Shown piece after piece: positions 1 to 8,843 of a stretch of 64,000 bases of DNA; the first letter of the stretch is position 1, and each line of letters starts with the position of its first letter. The position numbers and the translations under genes were made by a program. The stretch comes from an uncultured Paracoccaceae bacterium (lineage in GTDB: Bacteria; Pseudomonadota; Alphaproteobacteria; Rhodobacterales; Rhodobacteraceae). The notes below the pieces were generated by a model. The model worked only from the letters and a program-made list of their open reading frames with translations, ran no database searches and was not told the origin of the DNA. The DNA lies in contig CALICM010000015.1 of the NCBI GenBank assembly GCA_938049225.1, forward strand, positions 18,079 through 82,078, in the 5' to 3' direction.

Positions 1-104
1 ATAGCGGTCCCAAAGCGCTTTGTCCGATAAAAATGCGGTCATAATCTTATTTTTTGCCGCGGCGCACCCTTTCCACCCGCGGGGTGAACCGATACGCCCG
101 CTGT

Positions 105-854
105 ATGACCAATGACCCCGCCTACGACGTTGTCTCGCCCAATGCCCCCGGTCCCGCCGTCCTTCTTTGTGATCACGCCACCAATACCGTGCCGCCCTGG
201 GTCAACGGCGGCGATCTGGGTCTGTCTGCGGCCGATATGGACCGCCATATCGCTTTTGATCCAGGTGCCGCCGCCGTTACGCGGCATTTGGCCCAGGCCC
301 TGAATGGCCCTGCGATCCTGTCGCGCTTTTCCCGCCTGGTGATCGATCCTAACCGCGGCGACGATGATCCGACGCTGGTCATGAAACTCTACGATGGATC
401 GATCATCCCCGCCAATCGGCACGCGGATGCGGCCGAGGTCACCCGCCGCAAGACCCGCGCCTATGACCCCTATCACCAAGCCATCACCACCCAGCTTGAT
501 CGGATGGAGGCGCGCGGGATCACCCCTCATCTGATCTCGATCCACTCTTTCACACCGCAGTTGCGCGGCAAGCCCCCACGCCCCTGGCATATCGGGGTCC
601 TGTGGGATCGAGACGAGCGCATCGCCCGCCCCTTGATTGACGCGCTGGCTGCCCAGCCCGACATCATCGTCGGCGATAACGAACCCTACACCGGCCAACT
701 GCAAGGTGACTGCATGTATCGGCACGGCACCCAGCGTGGGCTGCCCCATGTCTTGATCGAAGTGCGAAACAACTTGATCGCCACCGCGACGGGCCAACAG
801 GCCTGGGCCGCGCGCCTTGCCCCAATTCTGGCCGCGTTGATCCCCAAGGGGTGA
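105..854 (+). CDS. N-formylglutamate amidohydrolase family protein
   Basis: Predicted 249-aa cytosolic hydrolase of the N-formylglutamate amidohydrolase family, which releases formate from N-formyl-L-glutamate at the end of histidine degradation or acts on related N-acyl amino acids. Visible family motifs are an N-terminal DHATN segment, ISIHSFTP in the middle, VGDNEPYTG and the C-terminal VLIEVRNNLI, in the usual order for metal-dependent members. An in-frame ATG lies 51 bases upstream at 54, but family similarity begins just after the ATG at 105, which I chose. The DUF1244 gene follows 50 bases downstream on the same strand. No hut genes are in the window, so the true substrate is open. Confidence 0.85.
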   Translation: MTNDPAYDVVSPNAPGPAVLLCDHATNTVPPWVNGGDLGLSAADMDRHIAFDPGAAAVTRHLAQALNGPAILSRFSRLVIDPNRGDDDPTLVMKLYDGSIIPANRHADAAEVTRRKTRAYDPYHQAITTQLDRMEARGITPHLISIHSFTPQLRGKPPRPWHIGVLWDRDERIARPLIDALAAQPDIIVGDNEPYTGQLQGDCMYRHGTQRGLPHVLIEVRNNLIATATGQQAWAARLAPILAALIPKG

Positions 855-904
855 CAAGCCCGCGTCAAGTCCCTACCTCTGCAGGAACAAACGAGGGGAC
901 CGCC

Positions 905-1201
905 ATGGACGATCACACCAAAACCCAGCTCGAAGCCGCGGCCTTCCGCCGCCTCCTTGCCCATCTGGCCGAGCGGACGGATGTGCAAAACATCGACATG
1001 ATGAACCTGACGGGGTTTTGTCGCAACTGCCTCAGCCGCTGGTATCAAGAGGCCGCCGTCGAACGGGGCATCAACATGACCAAGGATCAGGGCCGCGAGG
1101 CCGTCTATGGCATGCCCTATGCCGAGTGGCGTGACAAATACCAGACCGAAGCCTCCGCCACCCAGCAAGCCAAATTCGCCGACGCCAGCAAGGGGCACTA
1201 G
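905..1201 (+). CDS. DUF1244 family protein
   Basis: A 98-aa cytosolic protein of the DUF1244 family, common in alpha- and gammaproteobacteria and of unknown function. The diagnostic core is the Cys-rich stretch NLTGFCRNCLSRWYQEAA near residues 37-54, followed by the conserved GMPYAEWR. The start at 905 is set by a GAGGGGAC ribosome binding site a few bases upstream; the open frame extends further 5' but without family similarity. It lies between the amidohydrolase and a small secreted protein, with short gaps suggesting co-transcription. Confidence 0.85.
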   Translation: MDDHTKTQLEAAAFRRLLAHLAERTDVQNIDMMNLTGFCRNCLSRWYQEAAVERGINMTKDQGREAVYGMPYAEWRDKYQTEASATQQAKFADASKGH

Positions 1202-1205
1202 GCGC

Positions 1206-1658
1206 ATGCGCGCGCTAGTCCTCGCGGCGTTTTGCCTGATCCCACTGCCCATCTTGGCGCAAGATAGCGCACCGGGGCGCTTGGCGGCTTTCGTGACGAA
1301 CCGTTACCTGTCGGATTTCGTCGAAGTGCGCCTGAATATTACGCGTTTGGAGCTGCTGAATGCTTGCCAAGACGAAGAACTACTACCGCCGTTGGTCGAC
1401 CGCATCCTTGCGGATGAAACCAACCTCAAACGCAAACTCATCGCTGACGTCATGGCCCTCCCCTCCGAGGGGCTGCCCACCCCCGACATCCGCCGTGACG
1501 TGACCATCCATCTGCTCGACGCTTTCGGCCTGGTCGATGCCACCACCCGCGCGATGCTGATCGACCAAACCATCACCGTGCCGTCCGAGGCGACCTGCGA
1601 CGCTGCGCGGGCAAAAGCCCTCGAGTACTTAGAGACCCCGCAGCCCACGGGTCAATAA
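1206..1658 (+). CDS. Small secreted hypothetical protein
   Basis: A 150-aa protein not recognised by family. Residues 1-18 form a typical Sec signal peptide (hydrophobic core ALVLAAFCLIPLPILA, then AQD), so it is probably periplasmic. The mature part is mostly helical by composition and has two cysteines, at about residues 47 and 136, that could form a disulphide. It begins 4 bases after the DUF1244 stop codon, so the two are probably translated from one message. The in-frame upstream extension overlaps DUF1244 in another frame and was not used. Confidence 0.7.
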   Translation: MRALVLAAFCLIPLPILAQDSAPGRLAAFVTNRYLSDFVEVRLNITRLELLNACQDEELLPPLVDRILADETNLKRKLIADVMALPSEGLPTPDIRRDVTIHLLDAFGLVDATTRAMLIDQTITVPSEATCDAARAKALEYLETPQPTGQ

Positions 1659-1739
1659 ACGGGGCCCACACACTGCCATTTTTCCAAGTATCCCCGCCGG
1701 AGGCTTAGGCGCATGGCTCCGGGTGCAAGGTCCTTTGGC

Positions 1740-2594
1740 TCAAACCGCCGCTTTCACACTCTCTTCAATATAAATCTCGCGCAAGCGCTGTGCGACAGGC
1801 CCGGGTGTCCCAGCCCCGACCGCGACCCCATCGATGTCCACCACCGGACACACGAACATCGAGGCCGAGGTGATAAACGCCTCGGCCGCCTCTTGCGCCT
1901 CGGCGATGGTAAACGGCCGTTCCTCGATTTTCATTTGCGCCTCGCGGGCAAACCGCAAGACCGCAGCCCGGGTAATCCCATGCAAGATCGACTGCGATAG
2001 CTCGCGGGTCACGATCGTCCCATCTGTCGTCACGATATAGGCGTTGTTCGAGGTGCCTTCGGTGACGAGTCCCTCCTCGACCATCCAAGCGTCATCCGCG
2101 CCCGCTGCCCTGGCCGCCATCTTCCCCATTGAGGGGGCGAGCAGTTGCACCGTCTTAATATCGCGCCGCGCCCAGCGTTGATCAGGGATCGAGATCACTT
2201 TGATGCCCCGCGCCGCCACTGGTGACGCGACCAGCGGTTTCGCCTGGGTAAACAGCACCAGCGAGGGCTCGGCCGTCTCTGGATACAAAAAGTCCCGATC
2301 CGCGGCACCCCGTGTCACCTGCAAATAGATGCCCCCCTCGACCAGCGTGTTGCGTGTGACCAGCTCTCGGTGGATCGTCTCTAACTCTACATCGCTGGCG
2401 GGGGAGGCCATATCCAACTCCCCCAAAGACCGCCGCAGCCGGGCCATATGCCCTGCGAAATCCACCAGTTTGCCGTCCAGAACCGAGGTGACCTCGTAGA
2501 CCCCGTCGGCCATCAAAAAACCCCGGTCAAAGATCGAGATGACGGCCTCGCCCTCGGGCACATAGTCCCCGTTCACATAGACAATCCGGCTCAT
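1740..2594 (-). CDS. D-amino acid aminotransferase (class IV PLP enzyme)
   Basis: A 284-aa branched-chain/D-alanine aminotransferase-type enzyme of PLP fold IV. The N-terminal VNGDYVP and ISIFDRGF signature of D-amino acid transaminases is present. The PLP lysine is probably K147 in RRDIKTVQLL, and the phosphate-binding EGTSNNAYIV segment follows. It probably exchanges D-alanine, D-glutamate and 2-oxo acids. It is the last gene of a minus-strand operon, 4 bases after the racemase DgcA, with the ribosome binding site GGGGGTGAG inside the end of that gene. The longer frame upstream of 2594 overlaps dgcA and is a shadow. Context strongly supports D-amino acid metabolism over branched-chain transamination. 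Confidence 0.88.
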   Translation of the reverse strand: MSRIVYVNGDYVPEGEAVISIFDRGFLMADGVYEVTSVLDGKLVDFAGHMARLRRSLGELDMASPASDVELETIHRELVTRNTLVEGGIYLQVTRGAADRDFLYPETAEPSLVLFTQAKPLVASPVAARGIKVISIPDQRWARRDIKTVQLLAPSMGKMAARAAGADDAWMVEEGLVTEGTSNNAYIVTTDGTIVTRELSQSILHGITRAAVLRFAREAQMKIEERPFTIAEAQEAAEAFITSASMFVCPVVDIDGVAVGAGTPGPVAQRLREIYIEESVKAAV

Positions 2595-2598
2595 GCGC

Positions 2599-3567
2599 TC
2601 ACCCCCAAAGTTCCGGCGCCGCCGGATGCACCGACGAGCCCTCGTACACCAATCCCGGCGCCCGATCCTGCGCCAACAATAGCGGCCCATCCAGATCGAC
2701 CACCGCCGCCCCCTGCGCCACCAGCAGTGCGGGCGCCATCGCCAGGGACGAGCCGACCATACAGCCTACCATCACCTGAAAACCCGCCGCCACGGCGGCG
2801 TCGCGCAACGCCAAAGCCTCGGTCAGGCCACCGGTCTTATCCAGCTTGATGTTCACTATGTCGTATTTGCCGACCAGACCATCCAGGGACGCGCGATCAT
2901 GGCAGCTTTCGTCCGCGCAAACCGGCAGGATCCGATCCATCTGTGCCAAAGCGGCATCCGCTTCGGCCGGGAACGGCTGCTCGACCATCTCGACCCCAAG
3001 ATCGACGAACCGTGGCGCAAGCGTGTTATATTCCTCGGCGCTCCACCCCTCGTTCGCATCCACGATGATCCGGGCGTTCGGGGCACCTGCGCGGACCGCC
3101 TCGATCCGTGCCACATCCTCAGCCCCGCCACCCAGCTTCACCTTTAACAGCGGTCGTGTTGCATGTTCCGCCGCTTGGGCGTGCATCGCCTCGGGCGTAT
3201 CCAAGGATAGAGTATAGGCGGTGATCAGCGCCTTGGGCGCCGCCAAGTCCGCCCGGGTCCAGACCGGCTGGCCGGTCTTCTTGGCCTCCAGATCCCACAG
3301 CGCACAATCTACCGCGTTGCGCGCCGCCCCGGGCGGCAAGGCGCTCTGCAGGGTGGCGCGGGAAATCCCTTCGGGCAGGCTGGTGATTTGGGCTTCGACG
3401 CTGTCCAACGTCTCGCCATATCGGCCGTAGGGCACACATTCACCGTGGCCCATCACCCCACCGTCCCGGACCTCAACCTGCAAAACCTCTGCATGGGTCC
3501 GCGCGCCCCGGGCGATCCGAAAAACCGACTTCAGGGCAAAGCGGTCCCGGCTGACCGTGATCTTCAT
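2599..3567 (-). CDS. dgcA: N-acetyl-D-glutamate racemase / dipeptide epimerase family
   Basis: A 322-aa enolase-superfamily enzyme of the muconate-lactonizing/dipeptide epimerase branch. The catalytic set is complete: KVK on the second strand, metal ligands in VDANEGW, VEQPF and CADES, and the second catalytic lysine in NIKLDKTGG. Such proteins were long called L-Ala-D/L-Glu epimerases. When paired with a DUF1611 protein they have been named DgcA, racemising N-acetyl-D-Glu to the L-form. The neighbouring dgcN makes that role more likely than murein peptide recycling here. Its ATG overlaps the dgcN stop by 4 bases, indicating translational coupling. Confidence 0.85.
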   Translation of the reverse strand: MKITVSRDRFALKSVFRIARGARTHAEVLQVEVRDGGVMGHGECVPYGRYGETLDSVEAQITSLPEGISRATLQSALPPGAARNAVDCALWDLEAKKTGQPVWTRADLAAPKALITAYTLSLDTPEAMHAQAAEHATRPLLKVKLGGGAEDVARIEAVRAGAPNARIIVDANEGWSAEEYNTLAPRFVDLGVEMVEQPFPAEADAALAQMDRILPVCADESCHDRASLDGLVGKYDIVNIKLDKTGGLTEALALRDAAVAAGFQVMVGCMVGSSLAMAPALLVAQGAAVVDLDGPLLLAQDRAPGLVYEGSSVHPAAPELWG

Positions 3568-4559
3568 CCCAGGGCATCCACCAAGCGCCCGGCACCTTGA
3601 CGAAAGGGGTCAACCGTCGGCAAGCCCATCTCGGTCTCGATCACGGCCAAACAGGCCAAAGCTTCGGCCCCGTCTAAAGCCGCCGTGTTCACGGATACCC
3701 CCACGACCTCACACGCAGGGTTCACCACCCGCGCCAGGCGCAGCCCAACCTCGTGCACATCGTGCAGCGACGGTAATTGATAGTCCGGCAGCCCGCGCAT
3801 ATGCGGCCGTGTCGGTTCGTGGCACAGGATCAACGCATCGGGCTGACCGCCATGCACCAGCGCCATGGTCACGCCGGAATAGGACGCATGAAACAAGCTT
3901 CCCTGCCCCTCAATCAGGTCCCAATGATCGGGCTCGTTGTCGGGCGTCAGATATTCGACCGCACCCGCCATGAAATCCGCGATCACCGCGTCCAGTGGCA
4001 CGCCGCCCCCGGTGATCAGAATGCCCGTCTGCCCGGTGGCCCGAAACGTTGCCTTCATGCCCCGCTCCAGCATTTCGCGCTCCATCGCGATGCCGGTGTA
4101 CATCTTGCCGACCGAGCAATCCGTGCCGATCGCCAGGCATCGCTTGCCCGCCCGACGCACCCCGTTCGCGATCGGATATTGAACCGAAGGCACGCGCACG
4201 TCATGCAGCACCCGCCCATTCGCCGCCGCGACTTCGACCAACTCGGGCACATCGCGCAGCAAATTATGCAGCCCCGACGCAATATCCATCCCGGCCTCAA
4301 GCGCTTCGCGCAGCACCGCGATCCACGCGTCTGAGATAAAGCCGCCACGGTTCGCCACGCCGATCACCAGCGTTTTGGCCCCCGCCGCGACCCCCTGGGC
4401 AACCGTCATCTCGGGCAGTCCCATATCGGCCTGGCACCCCGGCAGCCGCAATTGCCCGACCGAGGCCTCGGGCCGCCAATCACGGATCCCCTGCGCCACC
4501 TTCGCAGCCAAAGCATCGGGCGCGTCGCCCAGAAACAGCAAATATGGCGCTAATATCAT
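3564..4559 (-). CDS. dgcN: DUF1611 family N-acetyltransferase DgcN
   Basis: A 331-aa DUF1611 protein with a Rossmann-like N-terminal domain (about residues 1-140) and a P-loop domain whose Walker A-like GTDCSVGKM lies near residues 147-155. Later family signatures are GQGSLFHASYSGV and CHEPTRPHMRG. Members have been described as D-glutamate N-acetyltransferases (DgcN) acting before racemase DgcA; older annotations call them NAD-dependent epimerases. It is the first gene of the dgcN-dgcA-aminotransferase operon. Function is assigned by family and by the conserved pairing, not by any acetyltransferase motif I can see. Confidence 0.85.
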   Translation of the reverse strand: MILAPYLLFLGDAPDALAAKVAQGIRDWRPEASVGQLRLPGCQADMGLPEMTVAQGVAAGAKTLVIGVANRGGFISDAWIAVLREALEAGMDIASGLHNLLRDVPELVEVAAANGRVLHDVRVPSVQYPIANGVRRAGKRCLAIGTDCSVGKMYTGIAMEREMLERGMKATFRATGQTGILITGGGVPLDAVIADFMAGAVEYLTPDNEPDHWDLIEGQGSLFHASYSGVTMALVHGGQPDALILCHEPTRPHMRGLPDYQLPSLHDVHEVGLRLARVVNPACEVVGVSVNTAALDGAEALACLAVIETEMGLPTVDPFRQGAGRLVDALG

Positions 4560-4705
4560 AGACCGACCCTCTGCACAGGTTGAAGGGTTCAGTTTAAGTT
4601 GAGGTATGGGACAAACAAGGGCAATTACTGGCGCCCAACAGCGCCGACTTGCACGATTTCTTCAATCTATGCGTCAAGTACGCAAGATCCTCCCGCGAAG
4701 CGCCA

Positions 4706-5059
4706 TCAGCGCCGAGGAATCAACGCCACCGGCCCATCCGCCGCCCGCGCGAAATCGGCAGGCTGCGCCATGCGCGGATCCTGCGCGGTTTTGAACGCAT
4801 AGATCCGCCGATCCCCTACCGTTCCGGTCTGATAGATCAGCCCATGCCGAATGTGCCGCGCGCCATCGAAAAGATCGACGATCCCACGGCCCGGTTGCGG
4901 GCCGCTGACGCGAATCGAAAAACCATCCGCCCAGGCGTCAACAATATCAATCTCGCGCCCGGCTGACCTCAGTCTAAGCCGATGTTTCTTAGTTATTTTT
5001 CCATTGGGGCGCAGCTGCAGCGCAGCTTCTTTCAGCCCCTCAGGCAGATGATATTCCAT
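4706..5059 (-). CDS. Hypothetical DUF971-like small protein
   Basis: A 117-aa cytosolic protein, not firmly recognised. The N-terminus (YHLPEGLKEAALQLRPNGK) is amphipathic and basic. The middle contains alternating hydrophobic residues and an RVSGPQPGRG turn, suggesting a small beta-rich domain, and the sequence ends in basic residues. No signal peptide or membrane segment is visible. It lies 146 bases upstream of dgcN on the same strand and could be co-transcribed. The resemblance to small conserved rhodobacterial proteins is an impression only. Confidence 0.55.
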   Translation of the reverse strand: MEYHLPEGLKEAALQLRPNGKITKKHRLRLRSAGREIDIVDAWADGFSIRVSGPQPGRGIVDLFDGARHIRHGLIYQTGTVGDRRIYAFKTAQDPRMAQPADFARAADGPVALIPRR

Positions 5060-5250
5060 CAGAATGCCCCCACACCCCCAAACTCACACACACGAAATCG
5101 TCAACACCATCAACGCTACTCAGCCACCAAACTTCTGTCGACTGTTTTATATTGTTCACAACTTAAGGACAGATTGATCCTGTTGGGGCGGCTGCCGCCG
5201 CTACTGAAACACTGTATACCGACCATGATCAAAACCGCAGGAGGCGCCAC

Positions 5251-6240
5251 ATGGGCCAGCTCGTCGACGGACAATGGGACACCAATCCGACCTTCCCCAC
5301 CCGCACCGATGGGGCGTTCAAACGCGCGCCGATGCAGTTTCGCAATTGGATCACCGCCGATGGCGGTGCGGGCCCGACGGGCGAGGGCGGGTTTGCCGCC
5401 GAAAGCGGACGCTATCATCTCTATGTCAGCTATGCTTGCCCTTGGGCGCATCGCACGTTGATCTTCCGTCAGCTTAAGGGGTTGACCGACCACATCAGCG
5501 TCGACGTCGTACACCCTGATATGCTGGACGACGGTTGGACGTTTCAAACCGATGACCATGGCGCCACCGGCGACCGCCTGTTCGGCCTGGACTTCGTGCG
5601 CCAGATTTATCAGCGCGTCAAACCCGATATTACAGCGCGAGTGACAGTCCCGATTCTCTGGGACAAACAGCGCAAGACGATCGTCTCGAACGAAAGCTCC
5701 GAGATTATCCGTATGCTGAACAGCGCCTTTAACGGCGTCACTGGCAACACGGATGACTATTGGCCCCAGGATCTGCGGGCCGAGATGGAACCGGTCAACG
5801 ACCGCATCTACAACACGCTCAACAACGGCGTGTACCGTTGTGGCTTTGCGACCACTCAGACGGCCTATGACAAAGCTGTGGGCGAGTTGTTCGACACCAT
5901 GGATTGGCTCGAAGAGCGCCTTTCCACCCGGCGCTACCTGATGGGTGACCGTGTGACCGAGGCCGACTGGCGCTTGGTGCCCACGCTCTTCCGTTTTGAC
6001 CCGGTTTATCATGGGCATTTCAAAACCAGCCGCAACCGCCTGGTCGATTTCCCCAACCTGTGGGCCTATGCGCGCGAACTGTATCAGTGGCCCGGCGTGG
6101 CCGAGACGGTTAATTTCAAGCATATCCGGAGGCATTACCATTATAGCCACGAATCGGTGAACCCGCACCGCATCGTGCCCCTTGCCCCCAAGATTGACTG
6201 GATGGCGCCACATAATCGCGGCAGACCGACCGCCGCCTGA
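5251..6240 (+). CDS. Glutathionyl-hydroquinone reductase (GST Xi class)
   Basis: A 329-aa soluble glutathione transferase of the YqjG/ECM4 type, which uses glutathione to reduce glutathionyl-hydroquinones. The catalytic cysteine is C63 in the class motif CPWAHR (63-68). The thioredoxin-like domain continues through VPILWDKQ and SNESSEIIRML, and the C-terminal helical domain holds MGDRVTEADWRLVPTLFRFD. Length matches the family. A purine-rich CAGGAGG precedes the start codon. It stands alone, so a role in quinone or aromatic detoxification is inferred from family only. Confidence 0.93.
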   Translation: MGQLVDGQWDTNPTFPTRTDGAFKRAPMQFRNWITADGGAGPTGEGGFAAESGRYHLYVSYACPWAHRTLIFRQLKGLTDHISVDVVHPDMLDDGWTFQTDDHGATGDRLFGLDFVRQIYQRVKPDITARVTVPILWDKQRKTIVSNESSEIIRMLNSAFNGVTGNTDDYWPQDLRAEMEPVNDRIYNTLNNGVYRCGFATTQTAYDKAVGELFDTMDWLEERLSTRRYLMGDRVTEADWRLVPTLFRFDPVYHGHFKTSRNRLVDFPNLWAYARELYQWPGVAETVNFKHIRRHYHYSHESVNPHRIVPLAPKIDWMAPHNRGRPTAA

Positions 6241-6451
6241 CCCTCGATGTTGACCACCGCCGCCCGCCCGGTTCGCCCAACGCCCCGAGCGACTTAACAG
6301 AGCCCGCGCGCGGCGCGTTTGGCATAGCCACGGCCAACACCGCAGGTCCGAGGCCTCCAGTACGGTCACCAAAGGAACGCATCTTGCGGCGTGGCCCACC
6401 ATGGGACGGGTTTCAAACAATCCTACCCGCGGGCGGCGCCAAGCGGTAGCA

Positions 6452-8140
6452 TCAAGCGATTTGATCCGGGTAATCCACACTCAGAAGGGCCAACTGCTCT
6501 GATGGCACGTCCTCGGTGCGATCATAGGTCTCGACCGACCGAGGGCCACCGTCCTGCAACGTGAGGACCTGATAGAGCCAATCCTCGTCTCCGTCACCGT
6601 CGAAGGCAATTTCGGTGAAACCGTCGTCGTCGCGCAACCACGCGACCTTATCCCCATCATCGTAATCGATAAAGTTGAACCGAAAATCGTCCGCCCCAAC
6701 AAAAAGATACGTCTCCCAGGCGACCTCGCCCCCTGTCCCATCTGGATCTTCGTCCACGGTCAAACTGACCCACCGATCATCATCTATCGTGGTCAACCGC
6801 GAAAACCCGTTACCGTAATCGACCTCCTTGCGCGTGACACGGCCATCCGTGCCATAGGCGCTCTCGATCTCGATCCAGGTGGTCGGCCCCAAACGCGGCT
6901 CCAGCGAATAGCTTACCGCCTCGATCGGCGCGCCGACCTCCAAGGTCTCAAGCCGCAAGATCCCCCAGTCATTGAGCGATGTGCGCGAGATGGCCCCGCT
7001 CTCATCGAACTGGGTCTCTTGAAATGACACCTGCTTCACCGGATCAAAGCTCGCGCCCGTCAGCACCTGCGATACCCGCTGCCCATCCTCATAGGTCGTC
7101 AGACGCTGCTTGCCGGAATCGAAGATCGTGTTCCGCGCGATCAGGTCGCCAGCGCCGTCGAAAGTCGACACGATAATCGCCCAGGGCTTACCCGCGCCGC
7201 CCAGTGACCAATCCTCGGTCACCTGCGTGGTCCGCACGCCGCCTTCGAAATAGGCACTGCGGAATATACCATCGGGGTCGTAGGTGTAGGTCCACTCATA
7301 GTCCTCGACGAAATTGCGGCTGCGTCCGGATAGAGGTGTGGTTGGCAGTTCTTCATAGTCCTCTCGCGGCCCCCTGGTCCCGCTTTGGATGACACCGCCA
7401 TCGCTGTCGAACTTGACCTTCCGAAAAAGCTCGCCATCCGCATTGTAAACACGCAGCACCCGGCTGTCCTCAACCCATTGGTAAGAGGCGCGCTTCACTC
7501 CGTCGACATAGGATTCGTGTTGCGTGCCGCCCAAATCAAGGTTCTTCGCCACGCTCAACGTGTTTCCGGCAGCGTCGGTATATTCCATCCGGTCCTGCCA
7601 TGGCGCGCGGTCCTCCCAATGATCCTCGGCCATGATGGCGGTTCCAGATGGGGTGACCGTACGCACGGACTCGCGACCCCCATCCGGGGTTCGATACTCG
7701 TTCTCGATGCGTTGAAAGCCCGGTAAGGTCGAGAACTGTATGTCCGTGGTTGAAAAAAAGAACCCCGGGTTCGCGTAGTCCGTCTCGGTTCGCCAAGTTC
7801 GCCAAAGAACGTTCTCGCCGTCCACCACCTGATACGTCGACCGGGTGATCAACCCATCATCGCGCGTCTTCTCCGAGAAAATCAATCGTCCCAACGCCCC
7901 GGTGTCGGCGTCTACACGCCTCGTCACGCTGCGCGTATTCCATAACGCGACGTCTTCTGGGTCGGTCCATTCAACCTGGGCTAACACGGGGTTAAGGAAC
8001 ACGACGCGCTTTTCGCGGCCATCGTCGAAGATGATATCGCGCTCCAAAAAATTGCCTTCGAGGTCGGTGACAAGTGTTTTCCTATCCCACGCGAACCTGC
8101 TGTCGACATCCTCGATGATGGTCACGATTGTATCCGCCAT
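6452..8140 (-). CDS. Large acidic repeat protein of unknown function
   Basis: A 562-aa strongly acidic protein that I do not recognise. It has no signal peptide or membrane segment. Almost its whole length is built of degenerate units of about 20-30 residues, with strands ending in Asp/Gly turns such as YEDGQR, TDAAGN, DGAGDL and DESGAI, alternating with aromatic strands. This loosely resembles YD/RHS or MORN-like beta repeats without a strict consensus. The start at 8140 is preferred over 8158 because GTGAGG lies six bases before it. It is followed at distance by a convergent reductase gene. Secretion through a type I system is possible but not shown. Confidence 0.7.
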   Translation of the reverse strand: MADTIVTIIEDVDSRFAWDRKTLVTDLEGNFLERDIIFDDGREKRVVFLNPVLAQVEWTDPEDVALWNTRSVTRRVDADTGALGRLIFSEKTRDDGLITRSTYQVVDGENVLWRTWRTETDYANPGFFFSTTDIQFSTLPGFQRIENEYRTPDGGRESVRTVTPSGTAIMAEDHWEDRAPWQDRMEYTDAAGNTLSVAKNLDLGGTQHESYVDGVKRASYQWVEDSRVLRVYNADGELFRKVKFDSDGGVIQSGTRGPREDYEELPTTPLSGRSRNFVEDYEWTYTYDPDGIFRSAYFEGGVRTTQVTEDWSLGGAGKPWAIIVSTFDGAGDLIARNTIFDSGKQRLTTYEDGQRVSQVLTGASFDPVKQVSFQETQFDESGAISRTSLNDWGILRLETLEVGAPIEAVSYSLEPRLGPTTWIEIESAYGTDGRVTRKEVDYGNGFSRLTTIDDDRWVSLTVDEDPDGTGGEVAWETYLFVGADDFRFNFIDYDDGDKVAWLRDDDGFTEIAFDGDGDEDWLYQVLTLQDGGPRSVETYDRTEDVPSEQLALLSVDYPDQIA

Positions 8141-8255
8141 TGGAACCTCACTAAACAATAGTTACGAAATCTCATGGGTCACGGTACGTCCTCAGACAGT
8201 ACCGGCTGAGGACTGGCGGTTACTGACAAATATCAAGACCGACTTAATCGATGAG

Positions 8256-8666
8256 CTAGGCGGCGCCGGTCGTCCCGTTCCTTCTGGCTGCCTTGCGCGT
8301 CTCGGCCCGTTCACTGAAATGCTCAAGATAGGCCGCCAGATCCTCGGGGCGTACCGGGGGCCTTAGAACGCCGCGCGCGTTCGGGATCAGGTCGAACAAA
8401 GCCCCACCCGAGAAGAAATCGGATTTCGTTACCGCGATAATGATGATCTCGGGATTGCGAAACGTCGCGAAATCCGCGACGGGCAGACCGCCGCTCAGGA
8501 CCGGCTCGATAATCAGCGCATCAAATGGATCCATTGCGATGGCCCGCACGGCATCTTCACCGTTCGTCACCAAGGTAACTTCGACCCCGCGCCGCCGCAG
8601 GAAATTGCACCAAATCTGGCCGAGGTCCGCGTTTTCTTGAACGACCAGCAATCTCAAAAGGGTCAC
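8256..8666 (-). CDS. Degenerate response-regulator receiver protein
   Basis: A 136-aa stand-alone receiver-like domain. The fold is recognisable from LLVVQEN on strand 1, ALIIEP on strand 3, IIIAVT on strand 4 and GVLRPPVRPEDL on strand 5, but every phosphorylation residue is altered. The acidic pair is Q10-E11, the phospho-acceptor Asp is E54, and the usual Lys is an Arg. Glu at the acceptor position often mimics phosphorylation, so it may act as a constitutive or phosphorylation-independent adaptor. It is transcribed divergently from the diguanylate cyclase gene at 8844 across 177 bases, which suggests shared control or a shared c-di-GMP pathway. Confidence 0.8.
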   Translation of the reverse strand: MTLLRLLVVQENADLGQIWCNFLRRRGVEVTLVTNGEDAVRAIAMDPFDALIIEPVLSGGLPVADFATFRNPEIIIIAVTKSDFFSGGALFDLIPNARGVLRPPVRPEDLAAYLEHFSERAETRKAARRNGTTGAA

Positions 8667-8843
8667 CTCAGCCTCTGTAGGCAGGGCGGAAGGAATGCCG
8701 CACCACTTCGCTAAAATTCGGCCTAAATGATTAATAATAAATTAATCTTGCTTTACAAGCGGTAAACATTTCGGTGCGCCGCCACGTTAATCCAACACAA
8801 ACACTTGTCGCCTAAGAATCCCGCAAAAATTAGAGGCTGGTAA

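Noticed and set aside
5116..6480. 454-codon minus-strand open frame
   Set aside because: It runs antisense to the reductase gene, which has clear family motifs; the frame is open only because of high G+C and its protein is Arg/Gly-rich without similarity.
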